In this document: positions 8,836-17,691 of the stretch, piece by piece
Numbering within the stretch: the stretch's first letter is position 1
Layout: each line of letters starts with the position of its first letter
Source of the DNA: Bradyrhizobium sp. PSBB068
GTDB taxonomy: Bacteria > Pseudomonadota > Alphaproteobacteria > Rhizobiales > Xanthobacteraceae
Assembly (NCBI GenBank): GCA_016839165.1
Contig: CP069300.1
Coordinates: forward strand, 4,650,001-4,714,000
DNA length: 64,000 nt
Direction of reading: 5' to 3'
Made by a program: the position numbers and the translations under genes
The notes under the pieces: model-generated
Seen by the model: the letters and a program-made list of their open reading frames with translations, nothing else
Databases searched by the model: none
What the model was told of the DNA's origin: nothing

Positions 8836-10073
8836 CTCGGCTTGCGCCCGAGCACGAGGACGCTGACCAGTTCGATCGCGAGCGCTGCGGCCACGCCGGC
8901 CGCGCCGATCACGAACAGCAGCGCATAGTTGCCGCCGCTCTGCGCGAACAGATAGGACAGGCCGTAGGCGCCCGCCGCCTGGAACAGCGCGAAGGTCGTG
9001 GTGGCCTGCGCCCAGGCGGAGCGCTGGCTCGCGGCCGAATGCGGGATCAGCTCGTGGATGCGGCCGATCACCAGCGGCACGATGCCGGGCGTGAAGCCGC
9101 CGACGATGAGGCTCGACACGATCAGCGCGGCGGGCGATGTGGTCACGGCGGGCAGCGCGACCGCAACGGCCTCGATCAGGAACGCCGCGCGCAGCGCCGC
9201 AGCGAAACCGGCGCGATCGGCGAGATGTCCGGTCAAGAGCGGGCCGACCACGGCACCGATGCCATACAGCACCCAGTAGTACGATCCCGCGGCGATCCCC
9301 TGCCCGAGTCCACGGGCGACGAAATCGACCAGGAACACCATGTGCGGCACCAGCGCCAGCGCGTTGAGGCCGTATTCCACGCACAGCGCGAGCACCAGCG
9401 GCGAGCGCACACCATGCATAGCGACAGGCGGCTCCGCCGCGACATGCGCGGCGGGCGCTTCCGCCGGCCACGCCTTCCAGCTGATCAAGGTCAACACCGC
9501 CGACAGCGCACCAAGGCCGTACCAGGCCTGCTTGACGCCCTGTTGCAGCAACAACGGCACCAGCGTGCCTGACGCGGCGATGCCGAGGCCAACGCCGGCG
9601 AAGATCACGCCGCCAATCAGGCCGCGCTTGCTCGGCGCGGTGTGCGGCAGGATCGCAGTCGCCGCCAGCACCATGATGACGCCACCGCTGATTCCGGCGA
9701 GGAAGCGGAAGCCGAAGAACCAGACGAAGGAGATCGGCACTGCGCAGGCAAAGCAGCTGATCGCCGCCAGCACCATCATGCCGCGCAACGCCCACACCGA
9801 GCCGATCCGCGCGCCGAGGTCGCGCGCGATCAACGCGCCGGCGAGATAACCGGCGAGGTTGGCGGCGCCGAGATAGACCGCTTCCGCCGGCGTGAACCAC
9901 TTCGCTGCGATGAGCGCCGGGATCAGCGGCGTATAGGCGAAGCGCGCCAGCCCAAGCCCGACCAGCGAGGCACACAAGCCCGCTGCCGCGGAAACCCACA
10001 ACGGCTTGCCGGCATCGCGATGCGGCTCAACGCGGTGGTGCCTGTGGTGATCGACATTGGCTGACATAGACAT
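8832..10073 (-). CDS. MFS transporter, YbfB/YjiJ type
   Basis: 413 residues with about twelve membrane segments. The N-terminal cytoplasmic stretch is histidine-rich (NVDHHRHHRVEPHRD), and the first helix carries GLARFAYTPLIPALI, a pattern typical of YbfB/YjiJ-type carriers. Substrate unknown. It converges on, and overlaps by four bases, the class V aminotransferase gene. On its own strand it sits downstream of the LysR-SDR-tautomerase genes but is separated by a hairpin repeat at 10149-10170. Confidence 0.8.
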   Translation of the reverse strand: MSMSANVDHHRHHRVEPHRDAGKPLWVSAAAGLCASLVGLGLARFAYTPLIPALIAAKWFTPAEAVYLGAANLAGYLAGALIARDLGARIGSVWALRGMMVLAAISCFACAVPISFVWFFGFRFLAGISGGVIMVLAATAILPHTAPSKRGLIGGVIFAGVGLGIAASGTLVPLLLQQGVKQAWYGLGALSAVLTLISWKAWPAEAPAAHVAAEPPVAMHGVRSPLVLALCVEYGLNALALVPHMVFLVDFVARGLGQGIAAGSYYWVLYGIGAVVGPLLTGHLADRAGFAAALRAAFLIEAVAVALPAVTTSPAALIVSSLIVGGFTPGIVPLVIGRIHELIPHSAASQRSAWAQATTTFALFQAAGAYGLSYLFAQSGGNYALLFVIGAAGVAAALAIELVSVLVLGRKPS

Positions 10074-10148
10074 GGCAATAGGCCTTCCGACCGTTCGTGA
10101 AAAATGATTAGTTCCGATTGCAGCAATCGCTCGCCGCGATCACACCTC

Positions 10149-10170
10149 ACCTCTCCCGGTTGGGAGAGGT
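10149..10170. repeat. Short hairpin repeat ACCTCTCCC-GGTT-GGGAGAGGT
   Basis: A nine-base perfect stem with a four-base loop between the tautomerase and MFS genes. The same arm sequence recurs twice in the longer element at 53731-53850, so this is probably a half-size copy of that repeat family. It may act as a weak terminator or transcript stabiliser for the tautomerase gene upstream on the minus strand. No T-run follows. Confidence 0.65.
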
Positions 10171-10194
10171 GGTCGTTCGATCGGCCCAAAGCCG

Positions 10195-10437
10195 TCAGCG
10201 GGAAGCCGCTGCAGCGGCCCGTTTCTTCCGATATTCCAGCGCGGGCAGTCCGCCCCAGCCCCAATTGTCGGTGTCGACTTCCTCGATGACGACGAAGGTC
10301 GATTCCATGGGCTTGCCGAGCACGTCGCGGAGCAGTTCGCTGCTGCCCTTGATCAGGGCCGCCTTCTGCTCCGGCGTGGTCGACGACGCCCCTGGCGTCG
10401 TCCCTTCACGCGTGACCTGGATAGTGACGATAGGCAT
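10195..10437 (-). CDS. 4-oxalocrotonate tautomerase-family protein
   Basis: 80 residues. The chain begins MPIVTIQVTREG, so after removal of Met the family's catalytic Pro1 would be N-terminal. The fold's helix (PEQKAALIKGSSELLRDVLG) and the later strand FVVIEEVDTDNWGWGG match the tautomerase superfamily pattern. It lies 20 bases downstream of the SDR gene on the same strand, consistent with a two-gene unit acting on related carbonyl substrates. The natural substrate is not apparent. Confidence 0.85.
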   Translation of the reverse strand: MPIVTIQVTREGTTPGASSTTPEQKAALIKGSSELLRDVLGKPMESTFVVIEEVDTDNWGWGGLPALEYRKKRAAAAASR

Positions 10438-10457
10438 GACACGCTCCTGGTGGTGCT

Positions 10458-11168
10458 TCAGTGGCCGGCGCTCTGGCCGCCATCGACGTGCAGGATCTCG
10501 CCGGTGACGAAGCCCGCGCCTTCCAGGAACAGCACGGCGTCGGCGATGTCCTTCATCTCGCCCATTCGGCCGACCGGATGCAGCTTGGCGAGATAGTCGT
10601 GCGTCTCGGGCGCGTGCATCGGGGTCTTGATCACGCCGGGCGCAACAGCATTCACGCGGATACCCTTGGCGGCGTATTCGATCGCGAGCGACTTGGTCGC
10701 GGCGGCGAGACCACCCTTGGTCAGCGACGCCAGCACCGAGGGCACATTGCTGTTGGCGTGATCGACCAGGCTGGTCGTGATCTGCACGATGTGCCCGGAT
10801 CCCTGCTTCACCATTTCCTTGGCGACGCGGCGGGTGATGTAGAAGAAGCCGTTGAGGTTGGTCGCCAGCACCGCCGCATAGTCCTGGTCGGTATGATCGG
10901 TGAACGGCTTGGCGACGAAGATGCCGGCGTTGTTGACCAGCGTGTCGATCCGGCCGAAATGCCCGAGCGCCTGCTTGACGGTGCGCTCGGCAACCTCGGG
11001 ATCGCCGATGTCGCCCGCTACAGTCAGAACATCCGGATCCGTCGACGGCTTGATGTTGCGGGAGTTGGCGACGACGCGCCAGTTGCGGTCGCGATAACCC
11101 TTCAGGATCGCCTCGCCGAGGCCCTGCGACGCACCGGTGATGATGGCAACCTTCTGCTCTGCACCCAT
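10458..11168 (-). CDS. SDR-family oxidoreductase-like protein lacking the catalytic tyrosine
   Basis: 236 residues, classical short-chain dehydrogenase size. The cofactor motif TGASQGLGEAIL (residues ~12-23), the NNAG motif at LVNNAGIF, the serine in ITTSL and the tail IRVNAVAPG are all present. In the YxxxK active-site motif the lysine is found in ASLTKGG, but the tyrosine position, four residues before it, is alanine. It may therefore be a diverged or non-classical member. It sits between the LysR gene (87 bases upstream) and the tautomerase gene. Confidence 0.85.
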   Translation of the reverse strand: MGAEQKVAIITGASQGLGEAILKGYRDRNWRVVANSRNIKPSTDPDVLTVAGDIGDPEVAERTVKQALGHFGRIDTLVNNAGIFVAKPFTDHTDQDYAAVLATNLNGFFYITRRVAKEMVKQGSGHIVQITTSLVDHANSNVPSVLASLTKGGLAAATKSLAIEYAAKGIRVNAVAPGVIKTPMHAPETHDYLAKLHPVGRMGEMKDIADAVLFLEGAGFVTGEILHVDGGQSAGH

Positions 11169-11255
11169 GATTTCTCTCCATCCGTTGCTGAAGCGACCCA
11201 GCGCCGCTTCGATGGAGGGGAACCTAGATACATCCGCATCCCGTGCGAATGCCCG

Positions 11256-12221
11256 CTATTCGGCAGACACCCTTCCGCGCCGCGAACGACTGGCATCGGC
11301 CTGGCTGGCCTCGCGGGAGAGCCGCTCGAAGTAGCGTCTCAGCCGCGGCGTCGCGAAATCGACGAAGGCGCGCACCTTCGGCACGTCGAAGCGGCCCTGC
11401 GGGGCCAGCAGGTGCACCGGCAACGGTGGAGGCTCGTCGCCGGCGAGCAGGATGTGCAGCCGTCGGTCGCGGATTTCCTCGGCGATATGATACGAGAACA
11501 GCCGGGTGACGCCATGCCCCTCGCTGGCCGAGGCAACTGCTGCCCGCACCGTATTGACGACCAGCCGCGGGGTGAACTGGACCGCGCGCGCGATCTTCGA
11601 CTTGGCGGCCGGCGGAAAGCTCCAGGAGTCCAGCCCGAAATGCGTCATCGCGATGATCTGCTGTTTCGCCAGATCGGCCGGCTCGCCAATCAACGGATGC
11701 TGCGCGAGATAGCCCGGCGATGCCGCGACCACGCGGCGCACCTCGCCGACCTTGATCGCGACGAAACTGGAATCGGCGAGATGGGCGATGCGCAGCGCAA
11801 CGTCGATGCCCTCGTCGATCAGATTGACAGTGCGATCAAGCATCACGAGCCGCACCGACACCGCCGGATATTCCGTCATGAACGCGTCGAGCACCGGCCG
11901 TAGCACATCCTCGCCGACGACAATGGGCGCGGTGATGGTGAGTGTGCCGCGCGGCGCGGCCCGCTCACTGCCGGCCGAGATCTCGGCCTCCTCGAGCTCG
12001 GTGAGGATGCGCCGGCACGCCGATGCATAACGCTCGCCGGCATCGCTCAGCTTCAGCGACCGCGTGGTGCGATGAAGCAGCTCGGCGCCGACGTGATGCT
12101 CGAGAAACGCGATCGCCCGGCTGACCGCCGCCGGCGATCGCCGCAGTTTCCGGCCCGCGCCGGCAAGGCTGCCCTCGTCGACCGCCGCGACGAAGACCTT
12201 CATGGCGTCGATGCGGTCCAT
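11256..12221 (-). CDS. LysR-family transcriptional regulator
   Basis: 321 residues, typical LysR length. The N-terminal winged helix-turn-helix spans about residues 1-60 (MKVFVAAVDEGSLAGAGRKL, then SPAAVSRAIAFLE). The C-terminal part is the two-lobed inducer domain. It is encoded upstream of and co-directional with the SDR and tautomerase genes rather than divergent from them, so it may control this short unit as its first gene. The inducer is unknown. Confidence 0.92.
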   Translation of the reverse strand: MDRIDAMKVFVAAVDEGSLAGAGRKLRRSPAAVSRAIAFLEHHVGAELLHRTTRSLKLSDAGERYASACRRILTELEEAEISAGSERAAPRGTLTITAPIVVGEDVLRPVLDAFMTEYPAVSVRLVMLDRTVNLIDEGIDVALRIAHLADSSFVAIKVGEVRRVVAASPGYLAQHPLIGEPADLAKQQIIAMTHFGLDSWSFPPAAKSKIARAVQFTPRLVVNTVRAAVASASEGHGVTRLFSYHIAEEIRDRRLHILLAGDEPPPLPVHLLAPQGRFDVPKVRAFVDFATPRLRRYFERLSREASQADASRSRRGRVSAE

Positions 12222-12298
12222 CGATCCTCCTTCGCCGCAGCCGCTAAAGCACGTTGAGATTGAGTCGAATTGTCATCGCGCGTTAGCTCATTGTTTGA

Positions 12299-12368
12299 GC
12301 ATGATCTGTGCGCAAACGCTGTACGTTTGTCGCACCGGAAAACCGCTTCGCACTTTTCCGGATCATGC
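12299..12368. repeat. Nested palindromic repeat (GCATGATC...GATCATGC)
   Basis: GCATGATC at 12299-12306 pairs with GATCATGC at 12361-12368. Inside are GCAAACG/CGTTTG and CGGAAAA/TTTTCCG pairs. This is a bradyrhizobial-type repeat of which a reduced copy lies at 24578-24612. Its right end supplies the stop codon of the minus-strand gene ending at 12363. In RNA form it could terminate or stabilise that transcript. Confidence 0.75.
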
Positions 12369-12605
12369 CGATCCCTTCACATCAAACTGCTTGCTGAGGT
12401 GGTCGCCGATCTGCACCAGCATCGCGACGCATTCGGGATAGCCGGGCCTCGCCACCGTGGCCTCATTGGCGCTGGCGCGGAATTCCCAGCTGTCGCCGTC
12501 GCGCAGCACCGAAATGTCGATGCCGTCGGGGCAGTCGGCATGCACCTTCAGCTCGGCCCGCGCCATCGCGATGAGTTCGGCTTCGGTCTTGATCGGCTTG
12601 CTCAT
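12363..12605 (-). CDS. Small conserved-looking protein of unknown function (80 aa)
   Basis: 80 residues, no membrane helix or signal peptide. The order is an N-terminal helix (TEAELIAMARAELKVHADCPDGIDI), two strand-like stretches (ISVLRDGDSWEFRA), and a C-terminal helix with CVAMLVQIGDHLSKQFDV. I recognise no named domain. The reading frame is credible from its composition and the full occupation of the gap, but nothing indicates a function. Its last codons run into the palindromic repeat at 12299-12368. Confidence 0.6.
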   Translation of the reverse strand: MSKPIKTEAELIAMARAELKVHADCPDGIDISVLRDGDSWEFRASANEATVARPGYPECVAMLVQIGDHLSKQFDVKGSA

Positions 12606-12875
12606 GTGACGACGTCCTCCCGGCTGGCGATATCAGCCATGGTTGCCGAATTGGCAGCAGGATGTCGAGAGGACGCAGGCGATCACGGGCTGTTGCAATT
12701 GACAAATTGCGGGTCTGCGGCGAACATTCGACCCGGGTCGATACTACCCGCCGCTTGCACCCCGCCCGGGGACGGTGAATGTATCAAGCCGGTTTCAGGC
12801 TTCCTTTGCCCGCGCGAACGGGTCAGCAACGCAAGCCCCTGACGCTTTCCGTTCGTCGATGCAGAGGACCACTCC

Positions 12876-13721
12876 ATGCGCGACTTCCGTGATGCCAAGG
12901 CCATGGCGCAAACGCTGCGCGATGCGCTCGGCGCCAAATCGATCCCCCTCACCCACAGCGACAGCCTGGAGCTGATCGCCAGGCTGTTCGGCCAGCGAGA
13001 CTGGAACACGCTGGCGACGCGGATCCAGTTCGCCGGGCCGCCAAACACGTTGGGCCAGGCTGCAGGGCCCGCTGTGGAATCACCACCAATCGCAGCGCGG
13101 CAGGAGATCGCCGTCGACCCAGCCGTGCTCGATCATTATGCCGGCTTCTACCGGCTCAACGACCGCGCCGTGTTCACGGTGACGCCCGATGGACAGCATC
13201 TGGTGATGCAGCTCACCGGACAGCGCCCGGTGCGGTTCTTTGCGGAGAGCGCAACCGAATTCTTCGCCAGGATTGTCGATGCGCAGGTCAGCTTCGTGGT
13301 CGGACCGGACGGACGCGCCACCTCGCTGGTTCTGCATCAGAATGGCAGCGATATTCCGATGGTGCGTATCGACGCCGCGACGGCCACGAAGATCGCCGAT
13401 CAGACCGCGGAGCGCGTCAAGAACCAGGCGCCCAGTCCCGGAACCGAGGCGGCGCTTCATCGCCTGATCGATGGGATCGCATCGGGGAATCCCGACTACA
13501 ACGAGATGAGCCCGGCGCTGGCGGCGGCCACCCGCAAGCAGATGCAGTGGCTTCAGCCGCTCGCGGACCTCGGCAACATCCAGTCGATCCGCTTTCTCGG
13601 TGTCGGCGAGCAGGGCGAGGACGTCTATAGCGTCAGACAGGCTAACGGCGCCACGCATTGGCGCATCGCACTCGACGACAAAGGGATCATTTCGACCGCG
13701 TGGGTGACGCCCGGACCGTAA
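12876..13721 (+). CDS. Two-part uncharacterised protein: glyoxalase-associated N-terminal segment plus DUF3471-like domain
   Basis: 281 residues. Residues 1-50 (DAKAMAQTLRDALGAKSIPL, then SDSLELIARLFGQRDWNTLA) match the short helical segment often annotated as glyoxalase-superfamily related in rhizobia. Residues ~75-165 start DPAVLDHYAGFYRLNDRAVF and run through VTPDGQHLVMQLTGQ, resembling the C-terminal DUF3471 domain of serine-hydrolase proteins. The remainder is helical then strand-rich. There is no signal peptide. The gene converges on the TPR gene 11 bases away. Function unknown. Confidence 0.65.
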   Translation: MRDFRDAKAMAQTLRDALGAKSIPLTHSDSLELIARLFGQRDWNTLATRIQFAGPPNTLGQAAGPAVESPPIAARQEIAVDPAVLDHYAGFYRLNDRAVFTVTPDGQHLVMQLTGQRPVRFFAESATEFFARIVDAQVSFVVGPDGRATSLVLHQNGSDIPMVRIDAATATKIADQTAERVKNQAPSPGTEAALHRLIDGIASGNPDYNEMSPALAAATRKQMQWLQPLADLGNIQSIRFLGVGEQGEDVYSVRQANGATHWRIALDDKGIISTAWVTPGP

Positions 13722-13732
13722 AGCCGGCGCGG

Positions 13733-16700
13733 CTACTGGGCGGCGCTGGCGCGGCGCTCGCCCTTGATCGCCGGCAGCACGCTCACCGGCGCCGCCTTCG
13801 GCATGTCGGGCACCGATCCGGTCGACACCGGATCGGGCAGCGGCGCGCGGGCGGTGGCATCGGGGAAGCGGGTCTTCATCTCGCGGATGAAGCCGTCGAG
13901 CGTGTCGACGCTGGCGGCCATCCGCGCGATCTGGGCGAATTCGGCGCTCGAGGTCGCGACCGGCTTGCTGGCCGAATCGAACGCCAGCCTGTCGGCATCG
14001 CCGGACATCAGCGGCGCGTATTTTTCGCGGAATCGGGATAGTCCGATGGCATCCTCTGCGAGCGCGTAGCCGACCACGGCGCGGATGACGTCGGCCTTCT
14101 CGCTCGCGTTGAGCGGCGTGAAGTCGCGCCAGCGGTCGCCGTAGTAGAGTTCGATCTGCTCGGACGCCTCGCGCCAGTGCCGCGACGCCCAATAGATGTC
14201 CGAACGCAGCCGGACCGCCTCGCGGCCGGTGATGTTCGAGATGATGTCGAGCGCGAGGTCGTGCCGGCCGACGTCGCTCTGCGCGCGCGCTTCGAGCAGC
14301 AGCCGCTGCTGGCGCAGTTCGCCGGAGAGATCCGCGATCCGCGTCGAACGCAGCGCGGCAATGGCGCGGTCGGGCTTGCGGTTCATCAGGTAGACCATCG
14401 CAAGCCGCGCGGCGACCTGGGCGCGTGCGGCGCCTTCGAGCCGCTTGTCGACCTGGTATTGCAAGAGGTCGGCGGCCTGGTCGAGCAGGTCGACGCCGAC
14501 GAGACGATCGGCAAGACGGCGGATCATCTCGTCGCCGCGGCGACCGATCGGCGTCAATTCGCGATATTCGTAGAAGGTGCCGAGCGCGTCGATCGGCGCC
14601 ATCTCGTCGCCCTTCGGGCCGAGATAGAGCTGCACGAACAGCGCCGAGGCGGCATCCTGCGCCTGGCGCGATTCCGGCGCGTTCGGCTGCAACCGGGTCG
14701 CGGCGCGCGTCACCGCGAAGGCGTCGGAATAACGCGCGGTCTCGGCATAGATCTTCGACAGCACATAGAGCGTCTTCAGCTCGATATTGTCGCCGCGCCA
14801 CAGCATCGACAACAGCTCGAGCTCCTTCAGCACATCGTCGCGGCCGATCTCGCCGCGCTTCTGCTTGAGCAGCGTCTCGAGCAGCCTGCCTTCGGCGGCT
14901 GCCTGACGGTCGGCCGAATTGGCGGCGAAGCGGTAGGCGTCGAGCGCATCCTTCTCCTGGCCGAGCGCTTCGGCGAGCCGGCCGCGCAGCACCGCAACCG
15001 CAGGCTTGATCGCGTCGGGAACGCCGACCACGTCGAGATCGCTCTTGCGCCGCGCGGCGCCGGCATAGTCCTTGACCTCGAGCGAGGCCTTCATCGAATC
15101 AATGGTGACGATGCGCTGCAGGTCTGGCGGCAAGGTCGCGACCGCGAACTCGGAATTCTTGAATTTTTCGCGCGCCTCGGCCCATCTGCCTTCGCGGGCA
15201 AAGGCCAGCCCCTTCCACAATTGGGAATCGTAACCGTTGCCGATCGCCGGATTGGCGAGATCCTTCAGGCCCTGCGCCGGGTGCCCGACCAGGATGCTGG
15301 CGACCGCGTGCACCATCACCACGGACGGCGTCTCGCTGCCGCGCTTGCTCTCGGACAGGATCAGGTTGGCGACACCATGGGCTTCCTGGTACATGCCGCG
15401 CGCCATGTAGAACTCGGCGAGATCGAGCCGCGCCTGCGGCAGCTGCTCGGCACTGGCGGTCGAAGCTGCAGTGATCAGGCCGTCGAGCTGCTTGAGGAAA
15501 TTCTCCGACTGGTTCTTGCTCCACACGTCCGGATCGAACAGCGGCTTCACCGCCGCGGTGGCGCGCTCGGCGGCGACATCGGCCGATGACAGCGTCAGGC
15601 CACCCGGACGGCCCAGCATCACCTTGTCGGCGCCGACCTCGGCCCTGACGTCGTCGGCGTTCGGATGGACCACGACGCCGTGGATCGATTCCAGCAGGGA
15701 GAGCTCGACGAAGTCCTGCCGCTTGATGATGCCGCGGGTCGGCGGCGGTGCGGTCACGATCCAGAGCGTATCGCCCGCGTCGGGATCGACCAGTCTGTGG
15801 AGCTGGCCGGGATTGGCGAGCGGCACGCTGACATTGGCGAGCGACGGCTCTGAGATGTTGCGCACCACTGACAACGGCAAAGGTGGCTTCTGCACGCGGT
15901 CGGCAAAGGTCAGCGTCCAGCTCACGCCGCGCGAACGGTCGTCGCTTTCGAGCGACGGCATCTGCGGCCGGTTGAGGCGGAAGCGTACCGCCTGCCCGTT
16001 CTCCAGCGCAATCCGGCTGACATCTGATATCAGCGCGCCGCCCTTGGCACGGATCGGGTCGACATCGATCGCCTCAGGCGTGTCGAACACCATCCACACG
16101 GTGTCGGCACGGCGGTACAGCGCCGCCGGCGTCGCGCCGGGGAATGAGAATGTCACCCGCAGCCCATCGCTGTCGCGCTGGGCATCGACTGAGGACTTGG
16201 CGATGGACTTGCCACGGGCCTCGGCCGGCGGCGATGGCTCAGCGGCGGGCTTCGGTGCTTCGCTGACTGGTGCCTTGTTCTGCTCTGCCGCGGCGCCGGC
16301 ACTGCCCTCGCGCGGTGCGGGCGGGTTCTCGACGTCGGCCGCTGGTGCAGCCACGACCTTCGGCAGTTCCGGATCGGGCAGCTCCGATCTCGGCTGTTCG
16401 GTCTTCGCCGGCATGGCGGCCGGTTGTTCGGTCGTAGCCGGTTCGGGTTTCGCAGGCTCGGATTGCGGCGGCCCGGACTTCTGCTCAGGCTTGGCTGGCT
16501 CGGACTTGGCAGATTCAGGCTTGGCAGACTCAGACTTGGCAGACTCAGATTTGGCAGGCTCCGCTTTGGATTGATCGGGACGGATCTCGATCCTGGCCTG
16601 CTGCGCGAAGCTCTCCGATGTCACCGGCGCGATGGCCGCGGCGCCCTTCAGTTTGCCGCGCGTGGGCAACAACGAACTCTGCGAGGGCTTCGCCGCCGGC

Positions 16701-17551
16701 TGCTGCTCGTTCTGCTGGAACGCGACATCGACGATGTAGCTCTTCTCGTCGCGGAACGAATGCACGTCGACATCGCCAATCAGGGTCACGTCGACCGCCG
16801 AAGTGTCCGTATCGGCCCGCGAACTGATCGAGGCGACGTTCGGCGGGGCGGCGACCTTGGCATCGGCAAGGTCGAACGCCAGGACCGAGTTGAAGGACAG
16901 CGTCAGTTTCTGCTCGTTCAGCACCGAGGAGACGCTGACCCCGTCGGGAACCTCGAACACGAAGCGCACGAAGGTGGGCTGCACCAGCGCGCGAACCCGG
17001 ATTGGCGGCTTCTTCCTGGCGGCATCGGCGGCGCGCTGGATGCGCAGCAGACGCTCGGCGGCACGGGCGCGCTCCGCCAGTTCGCGGATCACGTCCTGCG
17101 GCAGCGATGGCGGCGGGCCGGTCCAGCCGTCGGGCAGGAAGTCGACGAAGATGCGCTCGCCGGCGGTCATGGTGTTGACGGTGACGCGGCGCGCCAGCGA
17201 CAGCCGGATCGCCGAGCCGTCCGGATCGCGGCGCGCGGCGCCGACATAGTCGGGCACAGCATCCGACAGTTTCTCGACGGGGATATCGACCGGACGCTTG
17301 AAGCGGATCACGATGATCGAGCCGGCGGTCGTGACCTCCGACTCGACATCTTCCTTCAGCTTCAGCACCAGCCGGGCATAGCCGTTCGCGGCCGAGAACG
17401 TCGCCTCACCCGGCACCGGCGGCGGGTCTTCGGCACGCAGCGCGGTCGGACATACAAAGAGAGCAAGGCCGGCGGCGAGCAGGCACAGACGCGCGGTCCG
17501 CGCCCAGGCGCGGCCTTGCGACCATGTTCCAGCGGCAGCCGTTCGCGCCAT
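13733..17551 (-). CDS. Large exported TPR-repeat protein of the flagellar cluster
   Basis: 1272 residues. A signal peptide covers about residues 1-40, ending in PTALRA. Residues ~45-290 are strand-rich and look like tandem AMIN-type or similar beta modules. Residues ~315-400 are low complexity, rich in Lys/Ser/Glu/Pro/Ala repeats. Another beta-rich block follows, and roughly the last 550 residues are helical repeats of TPR type. It is probably periplasmic. An exact CtrA-type box lies 80 bases upstream and the fliL-fliM-DUF6468-motE operon lies just beyond, so a role in flagellar assembly or motor function is inferred, not shown. I do not recognise a named orthologue. Confidence 0.75.
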   Translation of the reverse strand: MARTAAAGTWSQGRAWARTARLCLLAAGLALFVCPTALRAEDPPPVPGEATFSAANGYARLVLKLKEDVESEVTTAGSIIVIRFKRPVDIPVEKLSDAVPDYVGAARRDPDGSAIRLSLARRVTVNTMTAGERIFVDFLPDGWTGPPPSLPQDVIRELAERARAAERLLRIQRAADAARKKPPIRVRALVQPTFVRFVFEVPDGVSVSSVLNEQKLTLSFNSVLAFDLADAKVAAPPNVASISSRADTDTSAVDVTLIGDVDVHSFRDEKSYIVDVAFQQNEQQPAAKPSQSSLLPTRGKLKGAAAIAPVTSESFAQQARIEIRPDQSKAEPAKSESAKSESAKPESAKSEPAKPEQKSGPPQSEPAKPEPATTEQPAAMPAKTEQPRSELPDPELPKVVAAPAADVENPPAPREGSAGAAAEQNKAPVSEAPKPAAEPSPPAEARGKSIAKSSVDAQRDSDGLRVTFSFPGATPAALYRRADTVWMVFDTPEAIDVDPIRAKGGALISDVSRIALENGQAVRFRLNRPQMPSLESDDRSRGVSWTLTFADRVQKPPLPLSVVRNISEPSLANVSVPLANPGQLHRLVDPDAGDTLWIVTAPPPTRGIIKRQDFVELSLLESIHGVVVHPNADDVRAEVGADKVMLGRPGGLTLSSADVAAERATAAVKPLFDPDVWSKNQSENFLKQLDGLITAASTASAEQLPQARLDLAEFYMARGMYQEAHGVANLILSESKRGSETPSVVMVHAVASILVGHPAQGLKDLANPAIGNGYDSQLWKGLAFAREGRWAEAREKFKNSEFAVATLPPDLQRIVTIDSMKASLEVKDYAGAARRKSDLDVVGVPDAIKPAVAVLRGRLAEALGQEKDALDAYRFAANSADRQAAAEGRLLETLLKQKRGEIGRDDVLKELELLSMLWRGDNIELKTLYVLSKIYAETARYSDAFAVTRAATRLQPNAPESRQAQDAASALFVQLYLGPKGDEMAPIDALGTFYEYRELTPIGRRGDEMIRRLADRLVGVDLLDQAADLLQYQVDKRLEGAARAQVAARLAMVYLMNRKPDRAIAALRSTRIADLSGELRQQRLLLEARAQSDVGRHDLALDIISNITGREAVRLRSDIYWASRHWREASEQIELYYGDRWRDFTPLNASEKADVIRAVVGYALAEDAIGLSRFREKYAPLMSGDADRLAFDSASKPVATSSAEFAQIARMAASVDTLDGFIREMKTRFPDATARAPLPDPVSTGSVPDMPKAAPVSVLPAIKGERRASAAQ
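16491..16565. repeat. 15-base tandem repeat inside the TPR gene
   Basis: Five consecutive 15-base units begin with TTGGC at 16491, 16506, 16521, 16536 and 16551, the middle ones being TTGGCAGACTCAGAC or close variants. They encode the five-residue KSESA/KPESA-type repeat in the low-complexity linker of the TPR protein. Such a repeat keeps the frame when units are gained or lost, so the linker length can vary between strains. Confidence 0.85.
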
Positions 17552-17630
17552 CTCGAAACGTCTTCTCGGACCTCAGCAAGCCAGCGCGAAGCGCCCTCGC
17601 CCACGCGTCCCGATCTTGGATCGGGCGGCG

Positions 17631-17645
17631 TTAAGGAGCTGTTAA
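17631..17645. promoter_or_regulatory. CtrA-type box upstream of the TPR gene
   Basis: TTAA at 17631-17634 and at 17642-17645, seven bases apart, give the complete CtrA consensus. The box lies 80 bases before the start of the 1272-residue protein. This suggests that the gene has its own cell-cycle-controlled promoter, separate from the motE operon upstream. Confidence 0.7.
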
Positions 17646-17691
17646 CGACAACGGATTGCGAGCACGGAGGTTACGTAATGTTCTGTTGGTC

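Noticed and set aside
7582..9999. An 805-codon minus-strand frame across the aminotransferase and MFS genes
   Set aside because: Out of frame with the MFS gene and antisense to the aminotransferase gene; no family pattern.
10195..11181. A 328-codon minus-strand frame covering the SDR gene in another frame
   Set aside because: Only its last 80 codons are real (the tautomerase); the rest is out of frame with the SDR gene, whose motifs are unmistakable.
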